From positions 1 to 5,888 of the forward strand of contig JAPLUS010000192.1 in NCBI GenBank assembly GCA_026397495.1: a DNA stretch of 5,888 nucleotides. The letters are read 5' to 3'. The stretch comes from Candidatus Zixiibacteriota bacterium (GTDB taxonomy: Bacteria > Zixibacteria > MSB-5A5 > GN15 > PGXB01). Under the pieces are notes generated by a model that saw only the letters and a program-made list of their open reading frames with translations, was not told where the DNA came from and did not search any database. A program made the translations under genes and the position numbers. Of the stretch, positions 5,710 to 5,888 are shown piece by piece (the stretch's first letter is position 1; the number at the start of each line of letters is the position of its first letter).

Positions 5710-5888
5710 ATGGATAAGATTGAAGTCAGGGCCCCGGCCAAGATAAATCTTTTTCTGAAGGTTCTAAGGAAAAGAGGCGATGGCTACCATGACATTTTTT
5801 CATGGTTCCAGGGTGTTGATCTTTTTGATAATCTGATTATTGAGAGAATCGCTAAAGAGGGAATAAGTCTTTCGCTTGAAAATCGCAC
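5710..5888 (+). CDS. ispE: 4-diphosphocytidyl-2-C-methyl-D-erythritol kinase, N-terminal part
   Basis: IspE is the cytoplasmic GHMP-family kinase that phosphorylates 4-diphosphocytidyl-2-C-methylerythritol with ATP in the MEP route to isoprenoid precursors. The visible 59 residues match its N-terminus: APAKINLFLKV (8-18), GDGYH (23-27) and the segment FQGVDLFDNL (33-42). Lys11 and His27 correspond to the conserved active-site Lys and His of the family. The frame is cut by the window edge, leaving out the GHMP ATP loop and about four fifths of the protein. The ATG at 5710 is the only plausible start, since TAA stops the frame at 5683-5685, but no good Shine-Dalgarno site precedes it. It lies downstream of the SWIB terminator, so it needs its own promoter. 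Confidence 0.93.
   Translation, partial: MDKIEVRAPAKINLFLKVLRKRGDGYHDIFSWFQGVDLFDNLIIERIAKEGISLSLENR

Noticed and set aside
5621..5746. Hydrophobic 41-codon frame before ispE (possible small membrane protein)
   Set aside because: It has no ribosome binding site, overlaps ispE by 37 nt, and its hydrophobic run may reflect a T/G-rich stretch.

Overview
The window looks like part of an uncultured bacterial genome. The bacterial signs are strong Shine-Dalgarno sites (AAGGAGG before two genes), an intrinsic terminator with a T-run, and a non-mevalonate (MEP) pathway gene, ispE. A lysine-tailed SWIB protein and a GatE homologue of the type otherwise typical of archaea point to a deep-branching environmental lineage. 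Candidate division Zixibacteria or another FCB-related phylum is my guess, but the sequence alone does not prove it.

Layout. Positions 1-26 carry the first codons of a leftward gene with a good ribosome binding site. Positions 27-699 hold no convincing gene. They contain a near-consensus sigma-70 promoter (79-107) and a nest of short palindromic repeats: a 90-bp element with long terminal inverted repeats (187-276), a partial second copy (468-520), and between them an inverted pair of palindromes (327-420). Positions 700-1917 encode a GT4-type glycosyltransferase. Positions 1918-2577 are a second repeat island between two convergent genes. It contains at least six separate palindromic or tandem repeats, some shared with the first island.

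Positions 2578-4359 (minus strand) encode most of GatE, the tRNA-binding subunit of Glu-tRNA(Gln) amidotransferase. This gene is damaged in two ways. A 100-bp block of 10- and 11-bp tandem repeats sits inside the reading frame and adds about 34 foreign residues. The first 50-70 residues are missing from the frame, with likely remnants of them upstream (4360-4523) broken by stops and frame changes. I read it as a decaying gene or a very recent pseudogene, although a long open frame remains.

Positions 4840-5335 form a small rightward unit: a 19-residue lysine-rich microprotein, then a SWIB-domain protein with a histone-H1-like lysine tail, closed by a strong terminator (5355-5383). The two products probably act together, or in similar ways, on DNA. 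After a gene-poor stretch (5384-5709), ispE begins at 5710 and runs off the right edge.

The most unusual points are the repeat that has entered gatE in frame and also sits in the neighbouring intergenic region, the broken 5' end of gatE, and the lysine-rich microprotein paired with the SWIB gene. I found no CRISPR array, tRNA, rRNA or transposase gene.
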